From Apostichopus japonicus (lineage: Eukaryota > Echinodermata > Holothuroidea > Aspidochirotida > Stichopodidae), in contig NC_092567.1 in NCBI RefSeq assembly GCF_037975245.1, forward strand, positions 24,436,376-24,500,375: 64,000 nt of DNA, in the 5' to 3' direction. Both the position numbers and the translations under genes were made by a program. The notes under the pieces were generated by a model. It saw nothing but the letters and a program-made list of their open reading frames with translations. It was not told where the DNA came from and searched no databases. Positions 25,291-37,729 of the stretch are shown here, piece after piece. The number at the start of each line of letters is the position of its first letter. The first letter of the stretch is position 1.

Positions 25291-28200
25291 TAGCACGTGT
25301 ATTTGACTGGCTTCAGTTAGGGACGAAACTCGTGTGTATAATGTGAGTTAAAAACACTTAAGTTTTTTAGTGGACAGAAGTGTTTTTATGTGACGTTATT
25401 AGCTTTTTTTTTTGAACAAATTGGAGAAGAAGTAAAAACAAAGAAAAAGATTCTCGGTTTATATTTGAGATTCTATAATTGCTGCATAGACTGTAAATAT
25501 TGGTTAGATAATAGTTAAGCTAGAATAATGCTCTAAACTATTGCGTAATTGCTTGTTTTTGATATTTTGCAGTTGCTATGGTTATGATATGCATATATAC
25601 CACTTGGTGTTAAATTTTATTAAAAATGATATTAAAATAATGGTAACACATTTTCAAGTCACTCGACAAATTTATCACTCCTCAATTTGTTTGATGTATT
25701 TTTATTATTAATATCACCATCTGCCTATTAGGTTAATGAAAGAGAACCTGTAAACAATCAACAGATAATTAAAATTGTGGACATAGCCTATACAAGAAAT
25801 ACATAATTCAATTGTAGACTGAATGCTACAAGTAAAAAATAAATTTTGTTTTCCTTCATTGGGATTCAGCGTGAAAAGTTCATTACATTTATAACTAAAT
25901 TATACATTCGGTGATGGGTGGAATTATTAACACTGAACTATATGTTTCATAGGAATACCTCTCAAGTAAATAAACAAAATATGATTTATTTTAGTTTTTA
26001 TGAAAAAAGTTTGACGACATCCTATAGAAATAAAGAAGCCTTAGAGTTACGAAAAAACAGTCTTTTCGGTTCAGTTCGAACACTATCCGGTCTAAATAGA
26101 AATGGGAAATGAAGAAACAAAAGAATTTCCATATTCTTTCTGTCCATCATGGCACAGTCACATATTGTATTTTTATTTTTATTTTCCTATTTACCGTCCA
26201 ACATGCATTTCGTATTCCTCTAGTGAGCGTTCCGTGTGTCGTTGTTCTTCTTAAAATTAAGTAAGTACCTCAATTAGACAAAATAGTCAATCATTGTTAA
26301 CATAACCAATACCGAAAATCCTTGTGATTGTTTAAGTTGATTTTGGGAAAAGACAACAGTCATTCAAATAAGTGTAATGTTAAAGAGACTTCGGAAATAA
26401 TATAATGCTGGTAAAATGTTTCAAAAATAATAATAATAAGATCGTTACTAAATTAATGTTTTGTTAAAAAATAAAGACAAAGTTAACTAATTTATAGTTT
26501 ATTTTATTGTATTAATATATGTAAATATTTTAATAGTCTCAGGTAAAAGTAATGTCATTTCTCTCTGATTTCAGACCATAAATTTAAAGCAAAACAAATT
26601 CGCATTTACAAAACAAAAATAGTTTTTACTGTCTTCATTTCAGAAATGAAATTAATTTAAGGTGATTCGCTGCTTTTATAAAAATATTCAGTATCCCGGG
26701 AAGAGAGAGATATATGCAAATACAGATGCAAATTACCTTGTTTTTTAATCATGGTTCACTTCAGGAATCTGTCTGGTATAACAGTATGGTATTGAAGGTC
26801 ATTTCACAAGGTCATAACACAGATATTTCATACCGGTAAAAGTATAATTACATGCCCACCAACTATTTCCTTCCTTTGTACTACATGCCACTCCGAAATG
26901 TTGACAGCTTGTTTTAGAGATCTAGGCCTATCCTTTTTTTTATTACAGTAGCAACAACAGCAGCGTGTACAAACAGGGGGTCTATAGATATAGGCCTATA
27001 GGTGTAAACGTTTGTAAGTATGACGAGGTCACATTAACACACGTCTTCGTGTGTGACAGCATACAACGCATGCGCAGATGGCATCCACTAGGCTATGAAA
27101 TATTTAATGAGAAAGTGGGGCGATCTGTTAAGCTTTTTACAAACTTAAATCGATGGTAATTACATGATCGGTGGAACAAAACCTTGGAAAGGTAAAACAC
27201 GGGAAAAAACTGTGATTCTAAAACAAACTGGACTGGAAAATTGACAGAAAAAAAAGGAAACTTTCCTAAGATATTTATTGAAAATGGAAGAAAAGTTTGA
27301 CGAAATTAGAGCATGCGCAATTATGCAGCATTGACAGCATTTGAACAAACAATATATAAAGACTAAACGTAACCTCACCTGGGCCTACTTCATACTTGCT
27401 TTTATTGTTTGTTTGTTTTCTGTAATTCTTTGTTTTGTTTGTGACTCTCTTGCATCATATTTGCTGGATCAGTTACTGCATGTAATTTCTTACAAATTCA
27501 CGTAAGCACATCTTTTAGCCACAAAATGACCACGAAATAAGCTTATAATTACGAAGAAAAACGTTACGAATGGGTTTGTAACATAAAAGACTGGATTAAA
27601 AACCAAAACGACAAATAAATGAAACTATACTCGTTCATCCCTAACATTATATGCAAATCAGACTTTAATTATGCACATATGTCATACAATCGATGTTCAA
27701 ACCCTAAGACTTATTCCATATTGAAATATTTTATTTTGATACGTCAAACTATCAATAAGCATTAACGTTCGCTAGCATGCCCTTTTGTGAACGAACACTT
27801 AAACATAAATAAAAAATACAGAAAAAGTCTTTCTTCAATTTTGTGAGCTAAAAACAACCATGTTCGTCCTTGAAGTATAAATAAGCTGTTTATAATATAC
27901 TTTTGAAAGCAAACAGTCAACATAATACAAATCTGACAGAAACATAGTCGTTTCATATGATTTCACATGAAAGTCATATGATAACCTATACTATTATTTT
28001 GGTAGATGAAATAATGTCATATTTCTTTTTTCTTTTTAGATATTATAACTCTTCCTTACCGATTTGAATATTAAGATTTCTTATTCATAAATTCATTTTA
28101 ATCGAGTGACGTTTCATGTGCTACTCGGTGTTTTACTCATATCTAATTAGCCCTTTTTTATAATATAGACTAAAATAACTAAATTCAAGTTAGATCATAA

Positions 28201-29040
28201 CAAAAAAGTATGTTTTTATCAACACATCATATTTTGGCCTGAAAAACATTGTAAAACAATAGAAACAAAAAACTTCCTAGCTTTCGTCTGTCCGCCCAAA
28301 ATGTTTTTAATATCTGTTAAACCTTAAATTTGCTTTCTGTTTGCTTGAAATAAAACAATTTTTAATATGGGGACAAAATGAATCTATTTTCTTACTCTTC
28401 TCTTTGTGAAACAGAATTAAACTGACAAGTTTTTACCATTTTGTTTAACCATCAGTTAATTAGGACTTTCTGTTAAACCAAACTGAAAGTATCATATGAA
28501 TAACGTATAACCTTTTTTTGTTAAATATTCCTATATTTTTATTAGAACTTATTCATTTGCTTGTTTTTATCTCTTTTGTTTGCCTGCGTGCATGTGTTTG
28601 TACCATTTAGAAGCATTTTTTCCCCTAAACTTTTCCCTTCTTGCTATAATTCTTACACTATATCGCTGTCTTCCAATGTCTACACAAAAATAATAAATTT
28701 TGGTTATGAAAGAATATAAAATGTTGCATAGGAAGACAACGCAAAATACTGTGATATTCAACGGTGATTTTTATAGGACTATATGAAACATAAGATTATA
28801 CGTTGATTAAATTAAACTACTTTATTCACAATAAACAATAAGTTTAACAGTAAATTTGTTATTCAATAACTGCAAAGAGAGAATTATTAAAACAAAGAGA
28901 ATGACATTCAAAAGAATAAACACCTCAGATATTCTTGTCGATCTCTTTTGTGATAGAAAACATCACAAACCAAAAAATTATCACCCTTTTTTTTTATATA
29001 TATATATATGATTGACGCAACATCGGTGGCTTCGTAACTG
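25291..29040. other. Pax6 upstream region, no gene seen
   Basis: AT-rich sequence without a recognisable exon on either strand. Isolated NRF1-like half sites (GCATGCGCA near 27067 and 27312) and short poly-A/T runs occur. Open frames of 60-75 codons here have no similarity I recognise. Confidence 0.5.
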
Positions 29041-29062
29041 TCATATACGAAACATCTTCCAC

Positions 29063-29070
29063 TATAAAAG
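29063..29070 (+). promoter_or_regulatory. TATA box candidate (TATAAAAG)
   Basis: A consensus TATAAAAG followed by GGCCGAG on the plus strand, 4.7 kb upstream of the Pax6 ATG and facing away from it. A donor-like AACAG/GTGAGA lies at 29098/29099, very close to the expected start site. The surrounding 29.2-29.5 kb is somewhat richer in CpG than neighbours. It could mark a divergent transcript, but no coding exon follows that I can identify. Confidence 0.3.
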
Positions 29071-29099
29071 GCCGAGATGCTAAAACAGGTGAGAGCAAG

Positions 29100-31630
29100 G
29101 CCTTGAGTCAGCCGCTTAGACTATCACACATAGCCACAAACAAAAAATAGTGCAAAAACCCTGGAAAAAATACCAAGCAAAAGTGCTTCTATTTATCTCC
29201 CTTCATAATCTACACTACATCTTCCCTTTCATTCTATAAGCGGGCTTAATCAAATCTCGTCCAACACTTCCGCGAAGAAATTTTTTCCTTACTACTTAAA
29301 GGCGCCGCACACCCTTCTCTCAAACGGTCGATCTTAATCCGATTTTCCCCCCGCAGAAGGTAAAATTACGGTCAGCATTTCTCCCTCTACTTTTTTTTCG
29401 CTTATTCTTTTTTTTTTTCTTCTCTCTTTCTCTCTCCCTCTCTATATATATATCTCATTCTTTCTGGGTTTTTTTTATCGTTAGCCAGCCTTTCCCTTAC
29501 AGTATAACTCTACTAACAGCTACTCGGTCGACAAAAAGCGATGTTGTAGTATATATTGTGATTAACCGTCACGCACTTTTTCTTCAATTTTATTTCTCAG
29601 TTTATTTTTCGGAGGCTTTTATTTTTATTTTTCATTTTACACAACTTTCATAATTGTTTTATCGGTAGCTCAGCCGTAGAAATTGAGGGCGCTATTGAAT
29701 AATTCTTTCTTATGGCATGCATGCACATGCTTACAATTATCACCATTCAAAACTGTTAATATTGGCGTAGGCTATTATATACGCATGTGGTTTATATTTG
29801 TGTATGTTATGTAGGTAGCTGAAACCAGGGATTACATCATTAGAACTATTTAGTTTAGTAGTTTGACCTATGGAATGTTAATCACAGCAATCACACTTGA
29901 AGCCAAATGAGCAAAACAGATTTTTTTTTTACTTTACGAGGTTGCCCCAGATCATGTCGTGCAGTTTCTTATTACTATCCAACTAATGACACGTATATGG
30001 TTGTTCTTTCATAAATGTCAAACAGTATGGCTAACCATATTAATTTATTGTATATAAAACATGGTTTTTACATCTATAACATTACCGTTATTTGTTCTTA
30101 CTATTAAGACGGTTTCGTTGGTGGCCGGAGTGAGGGGGTAAGGCGTCAAGGGAGGTGGGTAAGGCTACCTGGGGAGGGGCTTATACTCTAAATATTGATT
30201 AGTATTTGTTTCTTTAGCGTTTATGTTTTATTTTATTTTTAATCTTTTTATGTATTATTTATTTATTAATTATATTATTATACAAACCTTACTCACAACG
30301 TAAAAAACAGAAATGACCAAGAAAAGTGTTTGACCAGGATATAATACGCAATATTCTCAAAGAACCGAGCTTTGTTACTCATGTGTTAAGGTCACGGTCT
30401 CGTTCGTTTCGGCAGTAAGATGACAGTGAAATATAACAATTTCATATTCATTGTGAAACACAAACATGTTATTTCTGTCACTGACTAATCCGATTTCAAA
30501 AATAGATTTGATTAGAAAGCTTGAATGTTATTATACAAAACATTTAAGACCACATTATTTTATTGATTGCATCAGAAAACAAACAGATTCCTTTTGTCAC
30601 AAATTGAAATGCTGATATTTAGTGTAACGCCGCACAGTTGACAAGCTTTTCACACTGTACCATCTCATGCATGAACTCATGTGAACTTTTTTAAGTATGT
30701 AAATTTACAATTTTAATTAAAATACGAAGTGGATAAGGTATATGTATTTAAAGCATGAAAAAAGGTATAAAATGTCATTTTAAATGTCATTTTATATTTG
30801 GTTTTAATTTGATAACATTTTGTATGCTATTGAATATTACAAGGCCCACACCAATGTACGTAAATAGTTCGACTAACTTTCATATTAATAATAAAATATA
30901 TCAAAAACTAAAAGATCTTCCAAATTGCATTTTCTTTAAATGTATTCACTCTGACGACCAAAAAGGCATTTTTTTTTCTGCTGTCAAATATCTAATTGTT
31001 TCTTCCATAATTTATTGAAATTTTTCCTTTTTTTTCTGAAGTGTTTTTTTTTTTTAGTTATCTGGTAATAAGGCGAAATCGCTGATTATGAATGGCTAAA
31101 ACAGCACTCAATTTTAGATGCAAATTAGGCTAGGCTACACACAAATGGATATAGCAGTAAGGTAGGCTACATAGTTTGTTCCTGGAAGTTTATTTGTTTT
31201 GGTTTCGAAGGTAACATATTGTTCTCGATATTGAATATACCTGTTATATTATCGTATATATACACAATACCTTAACTTATGTGGAAATAATGTTCAGAAG
31301 ATAAGCCGAATACCCCACCCAAAAAACTAAAACAAAACAAACTTAAAACGGTGGAATATTCTCGTCTGTTTAAGTGATCTTATAGTTAAAGAGACATATC
31401 AAGGGGACTGTCAACTTGTTCTATGTGCCATGTTACAGTAACGCCATTAGGTAAACACTTTACTTTCCCTTTCTCCCTCCCTCCCTCCTTCCTTTTTTTT
31501 TTTTTTTTCATGGCGAAAGACAAACCAAGCAACTATCGAAAACGATAGTACATTGGAATTGGATATATTAACAACGTCTCCAACATTCTAGAATAACCGA
31601 TTTGATCAAGACACCCTTCAAAAGCAACAC
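29100..31630. other. Non-coding stretch with low-complexity runs
   Basis: Contains a CT-rich run with a short TATATATA tail at about 29400-29455, a G-rich stretch at 30125-30178, poly-T runs near 30970, 31045 and 31490-31509, and otherwise AT-rich unique DNA. No gene recognised. Confidence 0.5.
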
Positions 31631-31640
31631 ACAAACAAAC

Positions 31641-31745
31641 AAACAACAAAGGAACAAACAACAAAGGAACAAACAACAAAGGAACAAACAACAAAGGAAC
31701 ACACAACAAAGGAACAAACAACAAAGGAACAAACAACAAAGGAAC
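31641..31745. repeat. 15-bp minisatellite, seven copies
   Basis: Seven head-to-tail copies of AAACAACAAAGGAAC, with one variant copy starting ACACAAC at 31701. Because 15 is a multiple of three, several frames stay open on both strands and give spurious repetitive peptides. Short array and near-identical units suggest recent expansion. Confidence 0.97.
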
Positions 31746-32520
31746 GAAGAAGGAAAAGAACAGTGGAACACTTACAGAATTCAAACAGTATTAGGGTGAG
31801 GGGTGATGGGGAGGGTGTCATTTTTAGACTTTAATAAGTCATTATACTTAGGCATGAAACAAGATCAAAAGCCTCTCTCTCTCAAATGATAACAATGGGA
31901 TTGTTCTCAACACATTGAGGCAGTTTTACACCACGAGTATACTATTAAGTTCTGCTTCTCCTTGAATAAATGATTTCTGGTATCATGTAGTCAAGTTTTA
32001 TTTTGCATTCTACAGTAAACTGTTGTGTAAATCGGTTTAGTGGTTCTTGTCAGAATTTTTTTTTTCCTACTTCATTTTCCCATTTTTACTTTCACTTTTT
32101 TACTTTTTTTTTAGATTCGTATATACATTTTGGCCAAAGGTGTACTATTCCACTACGATTTTCATATCGAACACAAAATTAATTTGCAAAATTTAAGCTT
32201 ATTAAGATTATTTTTGTAGGCTGTCAGAAGGCGTTCAGCTTTTGACAAGCCACAGTAGGGGGTTTCCCATATCTTGCATTTAAACCTCGCACCGAGACCG
32301 GGAGATTCCGAGACGATTTGAGATCCCCGAAGCCGTCTTTCAGACTGTTTAGTGAGCGGAAAGCCCCAGTATAACCTAAGATTCTTTATTAGATCAGGGA
32401 CACGTTAAAAAGTCCAGCTCTCTATTCCACGCCTCTAACAATTATATTATTATCTTTTATTGAATGGGGAGGGAGGAGGGGGAAAAGGCTACGAGGTGTA
32501 CCCTAAGTGATTACTTGTAT
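31746..32520. other. Non-coding, with a GC-richer patch at 32220-32400
   Basis: Mostly AT-rich. The patch around 32220-32400 is richer in GC and CpG (for example GCACCGAGACCGGGAGATTCC) but has no sustained open frame or paired splice sites that I can see. Confidence 0.4.
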
Positions 32521-32524
32521 TATT

Positions 32525-32526
32525 TA

Positions 32527-32577
<51 letters not shown>

Positions 32578-32588
32578 GTATATATATA
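32525..32588. repeat. (TA)n microsatellite with TG interruptions
   Basis: About 60 bases of TA repeats with three TGTA interruptions. Confidence 0.92.
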
Positions 32589-33332
32589 AAATGGAGGGAA
32601 AAATTAACTTCATTCCCTGAATGCATATCAAGAAGTAGATTTTCAGAAAGGTAATAGGAATGACTTATTTAGTTTAACGATTTTGATCAAACTCACTGCG
32701 ACCATAGTTTGGCCAAAATCCAGGCATTTTTCAAAGATTTGACATAGCTTGTCTTTCTGTCTTTATTAAACATATGGTCAACAAAGATGGCCTTGACCGT
32801 ATAAATGCGACTAAGCATGAAAAAAAACGTTTACTTTATTGGAACGAAGGATTGGAAGAATACAGAGAGAGAGAGAGGAGAGAGAAAATGTGGAACCCTT
32901 TTTTGAAAGGTGACGTTGTTACGAAACTAGTAGTCATGACAATTTTGAATTAATGATAAAGCTGGAAAAATAACGAAAAAAAAGCTTAATTAAAAGCAAC
33001 CAATACTGTTAACAAAAGAGTTAACAGTCCACGTTAGAGACCACCATGGACTAAATTGTGTGTGAGCAATATGAATCTAGCAAAGAAAATATAACGAAAA
33101 AGAAAGTGACGTCACGAAGACGAAGGAACCGAATAGTATCACTTTTGATCATATTATTATAGAAATGATTTCAAATTTTAATTGTCGACACTAAGTTATT
33201 TCCTTTAATATCTTCTTAATTTTAAAATATAACGTTTTAAATGTATGTCAAACTTGACCTGTCTAAATGAATTGTTTTATTATCGTTATTAAGATGAATA
33301 ATATGTCGAGAAATTAACAAAACACAATGTTA

Positions 33333-33365
33333 CATTAATTAATTAAAATTAATAATTAATTAACA
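33333..33365. promoter_or_regulatory. Block of TAATTA homeodomain-type sites
   Basis: ATTAATTAATTAAAATTAA and TAATTAATTAAC occur back to back, giving at least four TAATTA cores in about 33 bases. The core is bound by Q50 homeodomains. In AT-rich DNA such blocks also arise by chance or slippage. Confidence 0.3.
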
Positions 33366-34469
33366 ATAACTGTTAACGCATATTGTCTACATTAAATTTG
33401 GCGTCCACACTACGTTTTCGTTAGACTATTAAGGTTTTAAATTTCATTAAAAGAAAGCTAAAATTGTGAATGTTTTGAACAAATATTTCCAACTCTGGGT
33501 ATGAGAAGCACATGCGAAGTGGAGCGAGAATAGGCGAACGCAGGGAGAGAGGGGATTGGGGTGGGGTGGTTTGATGGTAGGCCTATTTACAAATACAGGG
33601 TTTAAAATAATATATTTTCACAAATCGAGCATTAAATCACAATTTTGTTACGCTTGTAAACAAATTCCTGTCAACTGATTTTCTTTAAAAAAAATCACAA
33701 TAAAAAGCAAAGAAAGAATTTTTTAAAATAATTATGGAGATAACAGGAAAAGACACAAGAACTCATGAAATTATATCAAATGAGAAAAACAAATCTAACT
33801 AAGTATTAAACAGTTTTTTTGTTTTGTTTTTCTGGTTATTACAATCTTGACATAACGACCTATATATACCGAAATGGCCTTTTCTCCCGTATACGATGCA
33901 AGCAATTGCTGAAACGACCTTGAATCGACAAAGTATAAAAGGATATGATTTTGACGGATGACTTAAGAATAAAGCTATAACCGAAATGAACAAAGGCTAA
34001 TATTAGTAATACATTTTTATTTATACATGCATGCTTAACTTCAGGCAGGTTGTAAAAACTAGAGGAAAAGTTCAGAGCAATGAACTCAGTTTTTGCGTCT
34101 AATAAGCTTTATTAATACAATATTTATTCTCTTCTTCACCAAAATGTCGAAAAAGCTGCATTTAAAAACCAAATTGTAACCACATTTTCAAGTGTCATCT
34201 AATTAGCTATATAGTAAAAAAGTTTTATTTTTTATGATATATGCTATGATTTTTCAAATGTTTTACGATGTTAGTTGAAAATTGTGAAATATTTCATCGA
34301 GTAATGTAATAATATAAAATAAAATTATGACAGGATTTTTTCCATCCCTCTTTTAAACGGATATGGAATAATAAAGAAATCGTGATAATTTTCGAAACTT
34401 CCTTATTTGATCTCTGCAAGTCAGCCATTTTCTGGACTACATTTGATTTCTGGGAGAGGCGCGAGGAGT

Positions 34470-34493
34470 GGGGTGGGGGAGGGTGGGGGAGGG
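34470..34493 (+). repeat. G-quadruplex-type motif
   Basis: Two units of GGGTGGGGGA followed by GGG: five G-runs with single-base or GA spacers. Confidence 0.65.
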
Positions 34494-35639
34494 CAGAAAG
34501 CTTATTAATGAATTACTCGAGCTATTAACCTACAGTCCGTCAGTATTTATCCCAAATTACTGGGAACTAATGTTGCTTAAATTTTCATAAAGTGCTCTCT
34601 AATAATGGTGTCTTACAACGCTACAATCCACTAGGGTGTACAAGGAGTATTGCGCAGTTTTAATTTAGACAATTCAATCCCCAAGTGAGAAAATATTGTT
34701 AGAGGTAATATAATTATGTAACAGAAACGAATAATCTGTACAAATTTGATAAGAGTAGACCAAATTTGGGTGTTTTGTAGCTTTCTTTTGCACACGTTGG
34801 CTTCTAATGACCTGTAGCATCACAACGAGTGAAACCTGCAATATACAACCGTTTTGATTAAATGCAATTTTGCTTTACCTATGTACATTAACGTTGAAAA
34901 CCAAATATGGTTGCTATTCTATCGCGGCTTTGACACCGCCAGATAAAAAAAATAGAGGGGCTTAGAACCTTCAGGAAAGCACTTTAAACAACTTGAACCT
35001 GGCTGTGAAATACTTATATATATTGATAGAGCGATGTCTTAGCTTGATATGGAGAAAGGTATAAACTGTTGTAAAATACACCCATTTATAGAATGTTATT
35101 AATTGATTTGTTTAAGTATATGCTATGTAGCTAATTATCTGAAATAGTAAAATTATCATCGCCAGTTTTCTTGTTAAAACCCAAGGTCAAGTTTCACTTT
35201 AACAATTTTAATTTATTAGGTTATGTTTTTAGGAGTATTCTATTGAGGAAGAAAGAAATGTTGAGTACAAAAAAAAAAAATTATACAGAATTCTAAAATA
35301 TTCATGAAAGCCTTTCAAGGGTTTTTCTATCTATACAGGATAATAATTTATTTTATTTTTTTGGCTATAAATAAAGTTAATAAGACTCTTTATTTATAAA
35401 TGAATGACAACACTTTGTAATTTATTGATTTCCTAACATCCAAGGATCCGTGTTGATTCCGAGAGAAGCTCGAGCAGAAAAATACAAACTGGAGAGAAAT
35501 TCGTAGATAAATCTAAGAAGAGTGATTGGCGTTTTGGTGTTCCACTTAAATAGTAGCACAACATGAAAACAATATTTTTCATCATAATGGGGGCCGATTG
35601 TTGTCTAACGTTTGAAGTTGAGGTATTCCTTCATTACAA

Positions 35640-36410
35640 TATATGTTAATATGTTAAAACATTACTATACATGTTAATATATATGGACGACTACATAACT
35701 ATACATGTTGATATATGTGGTTGACTTCATAACTACACGTATTAGTTTATTTTGTGTTCTAGTGGTTGACCAAATAATTCTACATATAATTCTACCTAGT
35801 CGACTACGTATACAACTAAATATGCATATCCATGCCATCGACTTTACATGTTAATATATGTGGTCTGGTACATAACTATACATGTTAATATATGTGGTCG
35901 GCTACATAACTATACACGTAAATATATGCGGTCGACTACATATCAATATATATTAACATATGTCGTTGACATGTACATATATGTGGTCGACATGTTAATA
36001 TATGTGGTCTATATGTAGTCTGTTTATATACGTAGTCGAATACATAACTATATGTGTTAATATATGCAGTCGCCTACATAACTGTATATGTTAATATATG
36101 TGGTCGACTATATGTTAACATATATGGTCGACTATATGTTAACACATGTGGTCGACTATATGTAAACACATGTGGTCCACTATATGTTAACATATGTGGT
36201 CCACTATATGTGGTCGATTATATGTTAATACATGTGGTCTATATGTTAATAAATGTGGTCGACTATATGTTAACATATGTGGTCTACTATATGATAACAT
36301 ATGTGGTGGACTATATGTTAACACATGTGGTCGACTATATGTAAATATATGTGGTCTACATGTTACTATATGTGGTCGACAATATGTTAACATATATGGT
36401 CGTGTATCGT
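35640..36410. repeat. Hierarchical minisatellite with palindromic 24-bp unit
   Basis: The right part (about 36100-36400) repeats a 24-base unit close to CTATATGTTAACACATGTGG followed by TCGA. The left part (about 35640-36100) repeats a related 34-40 base unit that adds a segment like ACATAACTATAC. Most units carry the palindromes GTTAAC and GTCGAC or close variants. The period of 24 keeps frames open on both strands (96 and 94 codons), which are therefore not genes. Unit divergence rises to the left, as if the short unit arose from the long one by deletion and then spread. Confidence 0.93.
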
Positions 36411-36979
36411 ATATATGATTGTTTCTTTTGCCGTCATGGAAGTTGTCTCTTTGAATTGTCTCCGTAATCACTAATCATGTGTAAAACCTGCCGCTTGTTC
36501 TTCGATTCGCTGAACACAGATATTTCACATTATAACGTTCTGATAAATAAATTACAAGCTTCAGTTAATATCAACTTGTTGCAGATATAAAACCAACAGA
36601 ATCTTCGCTTCTATTCTAATCAAATTAAATGAACGCGACGGAATACGGAAATAGTTGACCTACTATTAATCAAACAAGACCCCAAAAAAAGGTTTTTTTT
36701 TTTTTTTTTTAAATCTTGGTATGTATAACATTCTATGAAATCACACACACACACACACATGCTGCTGAAATTCCCAGGGGTTGTAAAAACACCTGAACAA
36801 TTATACCAATAACAAAACGAAATGAATTAGTATACTAGGTATAACGATGGATTCAACTGTATTCACAAACAACAATTCACGTGTGTCACAATTATGTTAA
36901 CGGTTAAACACACAGTATGAGCCTTCTGCTGTGAATATAAGTATATAGAATTTCGAAAGCAGATACAATTACGAAATAC

Positions 36980-36999
36980 ATATATAATATATAACAAAC

Positions 37000-37059
<60 letters not shown>

Positions 37060-37060
37060 A
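36980..37060. repeat. (TA)n microsatellite
   Basis: About 80 bases of TA with a few AA/TT phase shifts. A short (AC)n run lies nearby at 36744-36760. Confidence 0.92.
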
Positions 37061-37668
37061 AATTGATAAAAACTAGCCTCACTGCCCATCAGCCATCACA
37101 AACACAACCCCGGGATAAGGAACCCCCTCCCTTCCCCCTCTCGACTCCCTAGACCGTTGGCTTCATCAGCGGAAAATACCAGAATTATTTAACACCAAAA
37201 GTGTCAGGAATATTAAGTTACTTTCGTGACTAAAACTGTTTTACTTGATAAGGAAACCTCTCTTTATTGCCTACATCAATCAAACATCGGTCAAATTTAA
37301 TATTTTAGCTAAGAAAAAAAGTAGAATGACTGATATTCCAAACCGACGAAATAGGGTGAAAAGAACAATTTCAAGTCTGTTGAAATTATTCCAATCATTT
37401 GTTGATCCTTAAGAATTTTGTGCTCCCAACGCCAATACAGGGATGAACAACATACAAGAACATTATCCTATCACATATTCACTGGACGAGAAGAGGTCAA
37501 AATAATCAAAACAGGTTAAAGAAGAAGGAAAATGATGGTGAAAAGATCATTGATCAATAAACAGAAGCGATGAAACTCGAAAATAGATCAAGCATTCAAG
37601 CTATTTCAAATTGGTTATGAAAATATTTCTACTTTTCTTAAGGGAAGGCTTGCCCACCCCCCAAATTT

Positions 37669-37725
<57 letters not shown>
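37669..37725. repeat. (AC)n-(TA)n compound microsatellite
   Basis: Eight AC units pass into about 40 bases of TA. Confidence 0.93.
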
Positions 37726-37727
<2 letters not shown>

Positions 37728-37729
37728 AA

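Larger units (their letters stand above)
32600..35630. other. Non-coding upstream stretch
   Basis: AT-rich. Contains a block of overlapping TAATTA-type sites at 33333-33365 and a four-run G-quadruplex motif at 34470-34493. No gene recognised on either strand. Confidence 0.5.

Noticed and set aside
31533-31821. Four overlapping open frames around 31.6 kb
   Set aside because: Caused by the 15-bp minisatellite whose period is a multiple of three.
36054-36471. Repetitive 94-96 codon frames on both strands
   Set aside because: Caused by the 24-bp minisatellite; no independent coding evidence.
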